A stretch of 46,187 nucleotides of DNA. It comes from Ruminococcus sp. Lineage in GTDB: Bacteria; Bacillota; Clostridia; Oscillospirales; Ruminococcaceae. The stretch spans positions 1 to 46,187 of the forward strand of contig NZ_JAFUAG010000020.1 of the NCBI RefSeq assembly GCF_017464355.1, given 5' to 3'. The notes under the pieces are model-generated. The model was not told the origin of the DNA. It made no database searches and saw nothing but the letters and a program-made list of their open reading frames with translations. Position 1 is the first letter of the stretch, and each line of letters begins with the position of its first letter. Below, piece by piece: positions 7,139 to 13,526 of this stretch. Both the position numbers and the translations under genes were made by a program.

Positions 7139-7360
7139 ATGAATGGTCTGATGGTTGGCACCCTGTTCACTGCAGGTGAGGCAACTACCGCAACGGCTTC
7201 GGAGTCTCTGGTAAACTGGGCTAACAGTAACTCAGCAGCACTGAGCGAGGTTCTGAATACTATAGCGGGGCTTGCTCCTGCACTGCTCCCCGTAGCGGTC
7301 GCTTGTCTGGCATTCCGTAAGGGTATCGGCTTCATTTTCAGTGTTCTTCGCGGCGCTTAA
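7139..7360 (+). CDS. Major coat protein (pVIII-like)
   Basis: 73 residues, preceded by an excellent AAAGGAG site, as expected for the most abundant virion protein. The N-terminal 40 residues are small and polar (Ala, Thr, Ser, Glu, Asn). One membrane segment of about 24 residues follows (near 41-64), and the C-terminus is basic (FRKG, LRGA). This is the pVIII design: exposed polar part, membrane span, basic C-terminus facing DNA. No clear leader peptide is visible, although residues 1-15 (MNGLMVGTLFTAGEA) could act as a short one. A strong terminator follows immediately, as in Ff phages. Confidence 0.72.
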   Translation: MNGLMVGTLFTAGEATTATASESLVNWANSNSAALSEVLNTIAGLAPALLPVAVACLAFRKGIGFIFSVLRGA

Positions 7361-7371
7361 GTGTAAGCTTA

Positions 7372-7405
7372 TGGGGTGGACTTTTAAAGTCTGCCCCAAT
7401 TTTTT
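7372..7405 (+). terminator. Terminator after the major coat gene
   Basis: TGGGGTGGACTTT pairs with AAAGTCTGCCCCA (13 pairs including two G-T), followed by ATTTTTT. It lies 12 bases after the coat stop and 18 bases before the adsorption gene. Ff phages have a terminator at the same point between genes VIII and III, which makes coat transcripts far more abundant than distal ones. Confidence 0.88.
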
Positions 7406-7422
7406 ATGTGTGAGGTGACAAA

Positions 7423-9450
7423 ATGAAAAAAATATGTATGCTAATGATAGTGCTTTCGGTTTGCTTTTCTGTTTTCGTTATCCCCGCTTCTGCCGAAGGC
7501 GCTGTTCTGAAAGGTTCATCATTCGATAATTATACAGATTTCTCCCAAGGTCCTCCATCTGTTTCTGTTCCTGAGGGATATGTCTATGCAGGCTATAGGG
7601 TAGAACAGGTAAATAATTTGTATTCTACGGTTTCAAACCTTTATGTTCAGAAGACTAAAGAACCTATGACCCTTGATTATAGTTCTTCCAATAGTGGCTA
7701 TGTTATATCTATTCCTAATGGTGTGTATTACTGGAATTGGATAACTTATGACAAAAATGGTGTTCGTAGTTCAAACGATACAGTTACACAAAAGAATTCT
7801 TCTAATTTTGCTGTATCATCTAATATGGCTTTCTACCCTGCTATCCCTCTTGTTAATAGTGATACCGGTCATATCATCGAGCCTGAAAAAGTTTCGCATA
7901 GTGGCTTGTTTCATCTTCATAGTTTTGTTGATGATAAAGGTGTTATCAATCTTTCTGTTTCAACTGAATATCCCGGTTCTTGTAATGTCACTTATTATGC
8001 TTGTGATATATCCCAATGGAACGAATTTATTACTTTGAATGAAGTATCAAAAACTCTTTCTCAGTACGTTTTAGGAAGTCTTGTAACTTTCGATAATCTT
8101 GATGATACATCTTGGTACGAAAGATATTTTCAGAAGTATTCCGAGAAAGTTATTAAAAATTTCAAATCAGGTTATGAGATTGGTCAGGATATTGGCGAAG
8201 GTGAACTTGAAAGTATGTGGATAGTGCCTTATTCTCAGGATTCAAAAATTCTTCCCCGTGGTTCATTTAACCGTTCGGATAGTTCTGCTGTTGGATCTAA
8301 TGATGATTACCCTTCTTTACCTAGTCCCCGTGCTTTCGTTGGGTCTGGTGTAGTCTCTTCGTCTTCTTCTGCCGAAGCTTCTCTAAGTGTTCCAACGTTT
8401 ATGAGTTATGCTGCTGATTATGGTGGAGTTTATTCTAGTCGTGACCTGGTCATTTTTGCTATCGTTCAAGTCCCTGACGGTGACTCTATTGAGTATGTTA
8501 TTCTTGGTGATGAATTTGACCTCGGAGCTATATATTCAAATCAGTTTATCAAGAATGGTATCGTAGCGCCTATTATTGCTCCTCAGCTTCCGGATCCTGA
8601 TAACTACGGTGAAAGTTCAGGCGGTACGATCAATTCTTTGGATGATCTCGCCAGATATCTTAAGTATCTTTTTGATAACCTTACCGAGAATGTTTCTATT
8701 ATAGCTAACAATCAGGCTATAAATATTCGTAACCAGATCGCAAGCATTAACTGGCATTCACTTATAGGTACGGGTTTTCATGATTTTTCTCTCAGTGATA
8801 TCATAGATAGCTTCCGAGACCTATTTGAAGTAATTGAGATAGATACAGATTATGACCTGAGTTCTTTAGCTTCGACACTTGCCCCCCTGCTCCCTGACGC
8901 TTCGAATAGTTTTTCTTTGCCCGATCTTACAACTGCTTTAGCTCCGGTTATGAATTCTCTTGATATTGCTCCTAACGGGGAGTTTGCTTTACATCTGGAT
9001 AGTCTTTTTGATGATATCAACGGGCAGTATGAACTTGCGCTTGGTGACATCAATACTGAACTTGGAGATCTCAAAGGAGAATTGTCTGCTTCCGTTACAG
9101 ATCTCAGCAATGAGATCGACCTTACTGTGAAGAATACTTTTCTTCCCGATGTGGAAGTTATTTCAGATCGTCTTGAATTGTCAGATGATCGTCTTAAAAG
9201 TAAGTTTTCTTTTGTGCGTGATGTCAGTGATGGACTTGGTGAGATAAGAAATACCATTGAAGATAGTGAAACTTCTCCTCCTGATTGGAAGTTTACTGTC
9301 TTCGGTAAGACTATGACCTTTGTTGATTGGTCTGCCTATGATACTTATAGGTCAAAGATACATGGTGTGTTCGTGGCTGTGGCTTATGTTTTGCTTGCAA
9401 GGTATATTATAAAGACCTTGCCTTCTGCGATTGGAGATGAAAATGCATGA
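7423..9450 (+). CDS. Large secreted adsorption protein (pIII-like)
   Basis: 675 residues; TGAGGTG precedes the ATG. A signal peptide (1-25, ending ASA) is followed by a Ser/Tyr/Asp-rich extracellular region of about 400 residues, a helical, Asp/Leu/Glu-rich stretch (about 530-620, repeats such as LGDLKGEL and DLSNEIDL suggest coiled coil), and one C-terminal membrane segment (about 648-667). This is the layout of gene III protein: exported, receptor-binding N-terminal part, C-terminal anchor holding it at the virion end. It is much longer than Ff pIII (about 406 residues mature), which may reflect the thick wall of the host. The stop overlaps the next start (ATGA). The extracellular part resembles no family I recognise. 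Confidence 0.72.
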   Translation: MKKICMLMIVLSVCFSVFVIPASAEGAVLKGSSFDNYTDFSQGPPSVSVPEGYVYAGYRVEQVNNLYSTVSNLYVQKTKEPMTLDYSSSNSGYVISIPNGVYYWNWITYDKNGVRSSNDTVTQKNSSNFAVSSNMAFYPAIPLVNSDTGHIIEPEKVSHSGLFHLHSFVDDKGVINLSVSTEYPGSCNVTYYACDISQWNEFITLNEVSKTLSQYVLGSLVTFDNLDDTSWYERYFQKYSEKVIKNFKSGYEIGQDIGEGELESMWIVPYSQDSKILPRGSFNRSDSSAVGSNDDYPSLPSPRAFVGSGVVSSSSSAEASLSVPTFMSYAADYGGVYSSRDLVIFAIVQVPDGDSIEYVILGDEFDLGAIYSNQFIKNGIVAPIIAPQLPDPDNYGESSGGTINSLDDLARYLKYLFDNLTENVSIIANNQAINIRNQIASINWHSLIGTGFHDFSLSDIIDSFRDLFEVIEIDTDYDLSSLASTLAPLLPDASNSFSLPDLTTALAPVMNSLDIAPNGEFALHLDSLFDDINGQYELALGDINTELGDLKGELSASVTDLSNEIDLTVKNTFLPDVEVISDRLELSDDRLKSKFSFVRDVSDGLGEIRNTIEDSETSPPDWKFTVFGKTMTFVDWSAYDTYRSKIHGVFVAVAYVLLARYIIKTLPSAIGDENA

Positions 9451-9692
9451 TCTGGACAACTCTTATAAATTGGTTTTGTGATCACTTTGATAGTATGATC
9501 TCTTATGTTCCCGAGGTAGATTTCTCTCTTCCTGCTTCGGCCTTGTCGGGGCTGAATACACTTACTGCGAATATAGGCTATATCCTGCCCGTTTCTGATT
9601 TGCTTGTGGTTTTTGATATATGGCTTGCCTATATGTCTTTTCGCCTTGGTGTTACTTTTTATAAACATCGTATCAGATTGAAATTGAAATAA
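9447..9692 (+). CDS. Small membrane protein, pVI-like
   Basis: 81 residues. Its ATG overlaps the stop of the adsorption gene (ATGA), so translation is coupled. Hydrophobic stretches lie at about 1-20 (IWTTLINWFCDHF), 40-60 and 56-70 (LLVVFDIWLAYMSF), and the end is strongly basic (YKHRIRLKLK). In Ff phages gene VI lies between III and I and its product joins pIII to the virion tip; size, position and coupling fit. No sequence motif proves it. Confidence 0.55.
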   Translation: MIWTTLINWFCDHFDSMISYVPEVDFSLPASALSGLNTLTANIGYILPVSDLLVVFDIWLAYMSFRLGVTFYKHRIRLKLK

Positions 9693-9705
9693 AGGAGTTT
9701 TTAAA

Positions 9706-10584
9706 ATGAATATGTTCGGTACTGTTTTAAAGATGTTGTTTTCACTGGTATTTCTTTTTGTTAAATGGTTCATATATCTTCTTATCCCCTTTTGTTTTAT
9801 GTGTCTTGTCTTTTTCGTATACTATCGGGCCCGAGGGAAGAAACTCCCGAAGAAGAAGTATGAAAGCACCTTCAAGCAGCGGAATATTCTTCTTAGGCTG
9901 TTTTGGGATTTTCCTAAACGCTTTGTTAAGGATCTCTTTGAAAAAGACCCTGATCAGTTCCCTATTGACGGCTTGCACCTTTTTGCGGGTGAACAGGGTT
10001 CGGGCAAGAGCATTGCTTCCGTTGAGTTCTGCCTTAGAATGAAACGGCAGTATCCTAACTGCAGACTTAGATCAAATATCAATCTTTCGTTCCAGGACGA
10101 GAAGCTTGAGGGTTGGGAGCAGATCGTGTTCGATGATAACGGTTCGTTCGGTGATATCGCTTATATAGATGAAGTCCAGAATTGGTTCAATTCTTCTGAT
10201 AGTAAGAATTTTCCACCTGAGATGATACAGGAGATTTGTCAGCTTCGGAAGCAGAAGAAGTGTATCATTGGTACATCTCAGGTGTTCGCCCGGGTGGCTA
10301 AGCCTATCCGTGAGCAGGTCAGAGTCTTGTATAAACCTATTACGCTTCTCGGCTGCCTGACTATTGTCAGAGCTTATAAACCTGTTATCAAACAGGACGG
10401 TACTATCGATAAGCTCAGACGTATCAAAACTTACTTCTTCGTTCATACCGATGAGCTCAGGACTGCATATGATACTTACGAAAAAGTTCAAAGGCTTGCC
10501 CTTTGCGGGTTTAAACCTCTTTCGGAGAGGTTGGGAACATTGGGGGATAATGTCAAGGAAACAGGAGAGCCCGCCAAAAAGTGA
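9706..10584 (+). CDS. zot: Zot-family phage assembly ATPase (pI-like)
   Basis: 292 residues with AAAGGAG upstream. The N-terminus carries a long hydrophobic segment (about 12-40), then the cytoplasmic ATPase: Walker A GEQGSGKS (95-102), Walker B IAYIDE (151-156) followed by VQNWF, and GTSQVF (189-194). This is the zonula-occludens-toxin/pI fold that drives filamentous phage extrusion through the inner membrane. In Ff pI and Vibrio Zot the membrane segment follows the ATPase; here it precedes it. There is no gene IV secretin in the element, consistent with a host lacking an outer membrane. The stop codon lies within the long hairpin at 10570-10631. Confidence 0.9.
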   Translation: MNMFGTVLKMLFSLVFLFVKWFIYLLIPFCFMCLVFFVYYRARGKKLPKKKYESTFKQRNILLRLFWDFPKRFVKDLFEKDPDQFPIDGLHLFAGEQGSGKSIASVEFCLRMKRQYPNCRLRSNINLSFQDEKLEGWEQIVFDDNGSFGDIAYIDEVQNWFNSSDSKNFPPEMIQEICQLRKQKKCIIGTSQVFARVAKPIREQVRVLYKPITLLGCLTIVRAYKPVIKQDGTIDKLRRIKTYFFVHTDELRTAYDTYEKVQRLALCGFKPLSERLGTLGDNVKETGEPAKK

Positions 10585-10631
10585 CCGAGCCGACCCCGCA
10601 CTTGTGCGGGGCGGTCGGTCACTTTGGCGGG
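10570..10631 (+). other. Long bulged hairpin at the end of zot
   Basis: About 28 base pairs close on a TT loop: CCCGCCAAA, GTGACCGA, CCG and CCCCGCAC pair with their complements, with AA, G and A bulges all on the 5' arm. It contains the zot stop codon and ends one base before the origin hairpin. No T run follows, which argues against a simple terminator. Candidate packaging signal or Rep-binding structure. Confidence 0.75.
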
Positions 10632-10632
10632 G

Positions 10633-10657
10633 GTGGCTATTACTTGATATTAGCCAC
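10633..10657 (+). other. Predicted rolling-circle (plus-strand) origin
   Basis: Stem GTGGCTA/TAGCCAC overlaps and encloses ACTTGATATTA (10642-10652). That 11-mer is present in the phiX174 gpA origin, and CTTGATA is also the nick word of pC194-type plasmids. By analogy, cutting falls between G10646 and A10647 on the plus strand, the coding strand. It lies 36 bases before the rep start codon. The Rep carries the matching two-tyrosine motif. Confidence 0.8.
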
Positions 10658-10674
10658 ATAATGTGCATAGGTTT

Positions 10675-10692
10675 GAAAGGGGGCTAAACCCC
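10675..10692 (+). promoter_or_regulatory. Ribosome site of rep inside a small hairpin
   Basis: GAAAGGGGG is the ribosome site for ATG 10693 (9 nt gap). Its GGGG can pair with CCCC directly before the ATG (GGGGGCTAAACCCC), which would hide the site. This fixes the start and hints at limited rep translation. Confidence 0.5.
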
Positions 10693-11739
10693 ATGCAAGC
10701 AAAAAAGCCCAAACAAAGGGCTGCTAGGTCGGTATTAAAAAATACCAAAGTCAAGCACTACAAGGACGGAAGTTTTACTATTTGTCGCTGCTCTGCTCCT
10801 ATCTTTCGTCCGTCTTCTTGGGAATGTGCTGAAACTGTTAATACTGCAAATATTGAAACATATAACTTCTGGTCTGAAATGTTCCGTGAACTTGATGAAA
10901 ATGTAATTATTCTTCGTGATGATAAGGGTCTTCCCACTAAGTTCTGGAACGTTGCTAAAGATGAACGCTTTCATTTTAAGCGTGTTAAGGTAGGTGATGT
11001 CCGTAAAGATAGTTTAAAGCGTGCTAAGGATTGTATATTCGATATTGTGTATATGAATGAATGGAAATATTTTATTACTATTACTTTCAACGGTAAGGAC
11101 TTTGAACGTTCTGAGCCTAAAGTTATTGTCAATAAGCTTCATAATTGGCTTCGGTCTCGTGTTCAGCGTAAAGGACTTGCTTATGTTCTTGTACCTGAGT
11201 ATCATAAAAAAGGTGGTATTCATTGTCATGCTTTGGTCAATGATTGTGATCTTGGCTTTGTAGACAGCGGAACACGATGTGTTAAGGGCTTCAATAAACC
11301 TGTTAAGCTTGAAACTATTCGTGATAAGGGTCTTCTTGAAAAGTCTGGTCTGTCTGAAGATGAACTTAAGGTCGTTTACAATATTACTGATTGGAAGTAT
11401 GGCTTCAGTACTGCTATACAGACTTATGGTGATCCTGCTAATCTTGCGTTCTATGTTACCAAGTATCTTACTAAAGATGTCAAGAAGATATTCGGTAAGT
11501 TCTACTGGCATAGTCAGAACATTGTTACAAAGCCCGATATTGAATATCTTAACACTGATTTTGATATGGAAACACCTATTGTCAAAGTAAAGGGTGTGAA
11601 CAGGTCTTATCAGTATTTGTCTAGCTTCACGTTCTCCAACTTGGATAATACCGAGCATGAAAAGTCATTGCAGCAGATACGGGAGTGCGAAGAAGCTGAA
11701 CGAAAGTTTAATGAACTATGTGAGGAGCTGGGTCTATAG
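10693..11739 (+). CDS. rep: Rolling-circle replication initiator, two-tyrosine HUH endonuclease
   Basis: 348 residues from ATG 10693; a GTG at 10663 in frame lacks a good ribosome site. Motif I is FITITFN (127-133), the metal-binding HUH-type motif is GGIHCHALV (HCH at 177-179), and the catalytic motif is YVTKYLTK with Tyr254 and Tyr258. Two tyrosines spaced by three residues is the phiX174 gpA arrangement. The protein nicks the plus strand, becomes covalently attached and religates circles after each round. The predicted nick site lies just upstream. The protein belongs with G2P/microvirus-type Reps rather than with Ff gpII, whose nick site differs. The stop overlaps the next gene's GTG by one base (TAGTG). 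Confidence 0.9.
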   Translation: MQAKKPKQRAARSVLKNTKVKHYKDGSFTICRCSAPIFRPSSWECAETVNTANIETYNFWSEMFRELDENVIILRDDKGLPTKFWNVAKDERFHFKRVKVGDVRKDSLKRAKDCIFDIVYMNEWKYFITITFNGKDFERSEPKVIVNKLHNWLRSRVQRKGLAYVLVPEYHKKGGIHCHALVNDCDLGFVDSGTRCVKGFNKPVKLETIRDKGLLEKSGLSEDELKVVYNITDWKYGFSTAIQTYGDPANLAFYVTKYLTKDVKKIFGKFYWHSQNIVTKPDIEYLNTDFDMETPIVKVKGVNRSYQYLSSFTFSNLDNTEHEKSLQQIRECEEAERKFNELCEELGL

Positions 11740-11912
11740 TGGCTTTTAGTATTATCTTTGATGAACATTATCCTGATTTCAGGATACTTCACTTCACTTT
11801 CTCCGATGATGTACCCGATCTCTATTGGGTCACCTCCAGTGATGACGGTGAACCGCTTTATTTTACGGATACATTGTCGCAGGCTCGTGAGTGGGTCAGG
11901 GGGTGTTACTAG
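11739..11912 (+). CDS. 57-residue protein between rep and int
   Basis: A GTG start shares its first base with the rep stop (TAGTG), with GAGGAG about 9 nt upstream inside rep. The product is acidic and aromatic: MAFSIIFDEHYPDFRI..., DLYWVTSSDDGEP and a C-terminal SQAREWVRGCY helix. No family recognised, no membrane segment. Its stop again shares a base with the integrase GTG (TAGTG at 11910-11914). The regular one-base overlaps on both sides argue for a real gene translated by re-initiation. It is too small for most gene finders. It may modulate Rep, or excision. Confidence 0.65.
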   Translation: MAFSIIFDEHYPDFRILHFTFSDDVPDLYWVTSSDDGEPLYFTDTLSQAREWVRGCY

Positions 11913-12805
11913 TGCTTTTTCGTGAATGGTGGGATTATTTTTTTCGAGGGTATATTGACGGGCTTATCACTTATGATAAATCTGTTGATTACAAGTATAT
12001 CATAGAAAAATGCTTTTATCCTCTCTTTGATAAAGAGTTGAGCAGCATAAAGCCAATTGATGTTCAGCTGTGTATGAAGAATACTCTTGGTTACTGCAAT
12101 ACCCGCCAGCGAGATGCATATTTTCTTATCAAGCGTGTATTCCGTGAAGCTGTCTCCAATGATTTCTGTAGCAAAAATCCTGTTGATTGCATAAGATGTC
12201 CGAAACGTATCACTAAAGAGGTCAGGTTCTTTGACCCTCTCGACCTTGAACACCTATTCGATGATGATAGCCGTCTGTGTCGTATGTTCAAGCTTGACCT
12301 CTGGACGGGACTGCGTCGGGGAGAACTTCTTGCACTTCACTGGGATAACATTGACCTTAACAGGTGCGTTATTCATGTATGTCAGACCTTGGTTCATACC
12401 GAGCATGGCGATCAGATCGTGAAGACTACTAAGTCAAGACATGATAGGATAATTCCATTACATGATAACGCTGTGGAGATACTTCACGCTATACGCTCCA
12501 GAGACAGCCCAGACGGCTTTTTGTTCCGTTCCATGGGTACGGGTAAGGTCTTGGGCTTGCGTGGCTACAACAGGGCTTATATTCGCTTCTACAGCAAACA
12601 GAAAGCAAAGTATCCTGACTTGCCATATCTCAGCCCGCATAAACTGCGCCATACTTACGCTACCTATCTTCTGTGGTCGGGTGCCGATATAGAAACACTT
12701 CGTGCGCTGCTCGGTCATGTTGATATTGCTACAACTCAGCGTTATGTTCATAGTAACATGATCCAGATGACTAACGCTGTTAATAATCTGAAATTTGGAG
12801 GTTGA
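11912..12805 (+). CDS. int: Tyrosine integrase
   Basis: 297 residues from GTG 11912, preceded by AGGGGGTG at ideal distance and overlapping the upstream stop; the frame extends to 11891 but that start has no ribosome site. Residues 1-100 are a short SAM-like core-binding domain; 105-297 the catalytic domain with Arg135 (TGLRRGE), Lys174 region, HKLR (His243, Arg246), LLGH (His269) and nucleophile Tyr278 (TTQRYVHS). It should recombine attP with the tRNA-Pro anticodon region; the direct repeats begin in the anticodon stem, as usual for this class. No arm-binding N-terminal domain is visible. It is unusual in being transcribed with rep rather than alone. Confidence 0.92.
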   Translation: MLFREWWDYFFRGYIDGLITYDKSVDYKYIIEKCFYPLFDKELSSIKPIDVQLCMKNTLGYCNTRQRDAYFLIKRVFREAVSNDFCSKNPVDCIRCPKRITKEVRFFDPLDLEHLFDDDSRLCRMFKLDLWTGLRRGELLALHWDNIDLNRCVIHVCQTLVHTEHGDQIVKTTKSRHDRIIPLHDNAVEILHAIRSRDSPDGFLFRSMGTGKVLGLRGYNRAYIRFYSKQKAKYPDLPYLSPHKLRHTYATYLLWSGADIETLRALLGHVDIATTQRYVHSNMIQMTNAVNNLKFGG

Positions 12806-12809
12806 TACC

Positions 12810-12923
12810 ATGCTATTTAATTTTTCTTATCATGAGTGCTGTAACTGCGGAAGACTTACCGATGATGGTGGTTTCTTTGCTGAAGGCTGGTACTGTCTGT
12901 TTTGTATTGATGAAATGGAATAA
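12810..12923 (+). CDS. 37-residue zinc-knuckle peptide
   Basis: ATG 12810 follows the integrase stop by 4 bases, with a perfect GGAGGT 7 nt upstream (12797-12802). The product has C10, C11 and C13 (ECCNCG) and C29-x2-C32 (WYCLFC), plus His8, so it can form one CxxC/CxxC zinc site. It is acidic (ends CIDEME). No family recognised. The strong ribosome site, the zinc pairs and the terminator right after it support a real gene. A role as excisionase-like cofactor or anti-repressor is only a guess from its position after int. Confidence 0.65.
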   Translation: MLFNFSYHECCNCGRLTDDGGFFAEGWYCLFCIDEME

Positions 12924-12924
12924 A

Positions 12925-12949
12925 AAAGCAGGGGTCATTCCCCTGCTTT
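12925..12949. terminator. Convergent terminator between int operon and RHH gene
   Basis: AAAGCAGGGG pairs with CCCCTGCTTT around TCATT. On the minus strand it is followed by TTTTTTA, giving a good terminator for the RHH gene, whose stop codon is in the loop. On the plus strand the A run precedes it and no T run follows, so it is weaker there. Confidence 0.75.
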
Positions 12950-13117
12950 GTTCATGTCTTCGGCTATTAGTTTGTTGATGTATGCGTTCAGGCTCAGGCC
13001 TTGGGCTTCTGCGTGGGCTTTGATTTTTTCTCGTTCACCTTTTTTTACATTAACTCTTAATTGGTCGTATGTTTTAGCATTCCACTTGTTTTTAGTTGCT
13101 GTCTGTGGCTTTCCCAT
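12935..13117 (-). CDS. Ribbon-helix-helix (Arc/CopG-like) regulator
   Basis: 60 residues with GGAGGTGAT before the ATG. A polar lysine-rich N-terminus is followed by the beta strand YDQLRVNVKK and two helices (EREKIKAHAEAQG; SLNAYINKLIAEDM), the RHH fold, which binds DNA as a dimer through the strand. Divergent from the rightward promoter at 13214-13242; three TTGTACAA words lie in the 140-bp gap, one over its own -35 and one in the spacer of the opposite promoter. It most likely controls both. Second regulator of the prophage besides the XRE repressor. Confidence 0.85.
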   Translation of the reverse strand: MGKPQTATKNKWNAKTYDQLRVNVKKGEREKIKAHAEAQGLSLNAYINKLIAEDMNKAGE

Positions 13118-13135
13118 AATATCACCTCCAGATTA

Positions 13136-13164
13136 ATTATATCACACTTTTGAATGTTGTACAA
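13136..13164 (-). promoter_or_regulatory. Promoter of the RHH gene
   Basis: On the minus strand TTGTAC (13159-13164) and TATAAT (13136-13141) are 17 nt apart. The -35 box is part of operator copy 1 (TTGTACAA at 13157-13164), which predicts autoregulation. Confidence 0.75.
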
Positions 13165-13230
13165 GTATACAAATTTCACAAAATACTTGTACAAGATTTG
13201 TTGACAACGCGAATTGAAATACTTGTACAA
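13157..13230. promoter_or_regulatory. Three TTGTACAA operators
   Basis: The palindrome TTGTACAA occurs at 13157-13164, 13187-13194 and 13223-13230, the last two preceded by TAC. Spacings are 30 and 36 bases, near three helical turns. They cover elements of both divergent promoters. Likely binding sites of the RHH protein. Confidence 0.75.
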
Positions 13231-13242
13231 CTATGGTATAAT
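13214..13242 (+). promoter_or_regulatory. Rightward promoter towards the phage right end
   Basis: TTGAAA (13214-13219) and TATAAT (13237-13242), 17 nt apart, with operator copy 3 in the spacer. It reads into the 37-residue coiled-coil gene, the structured repeat and the 93-residue gene. Confidence 0.78.
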
Positions 13243-13289
13243 GATTATAGTGAGAGAGGGGGAAACCCCTTATGAAAGGAAGTGAGGTA

Positions 13290-13403
13290 ATGCAAGTGAA
13301 TGCTACAGAGTTGATTGCTCAGCTCATAGATGAGATCAAGAAGCTTGTTCGTGAGAATGAACAGCTTAAAGCCGAGATTGCAAGGCTTAAAAATGAGCAA
13401 TAA
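13290..13403 (+). CDS. 37-residue coiled-coil peptide
   Basis: Start at ATG 13290 after AGGAAGTGAGGT; an in-frame ATG at 13272 would add six residues, and it sits next to a GGGGAAACCCC hairpin. The product is a heptad-patterned helix: LIAQLIDEIKKLVRENEQL then KAEIARLKNEQ, a leucine-zipper type coiled coil without a DNA-binding basic part. It is driven by the operator-controlled promoter at 13214-13242. Its stop overlaps the first bases of the structured repeat. It could pair with the RHH regulator or with itself. Real gene supported by promoter, ribosome site and heptads; function unknown. Confidence 0.6.
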   Translation: MQVNATELIAQLIDEIKKLVRENEQLKAEIARLKNEQ

Positions 13404-13526
13404 AAAATGTAGTCGGCACTAGGTGAACACTAACCGACTACATACAACGCTACCGGTAAGCACTGTGAGCACTCTCACACGCTTCCAGTGCTTCAAGTGT
13501 AGCATAGATTTTAAGATTTGTCAAGT
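13401..13526. repeat. Structured ~127-bp repeat, right copy (inside the prophage)
   Basis: Counterpart of 5011-5137. Here the first arm pair TGTAGTCGG/CCGACTACA is perfect, and AAGCACTG/CAGTGCTT pairs perfectly around TGTGAG/CTCACA, while the 18-bp palindrome of the left copy is degraded. Substitutions thus keep or restore some stems. It precedes the 93-residue gene and may be a leader RNA or a DNA element. Confidence 0.85.

Noticed and set aside
7748-8038. Hydrophobic 96-residue frame inside the adsorption gene
   Set aside because: Shifted frame of T-rich codons; no ribosome site, and the adsorption frame is continuous.
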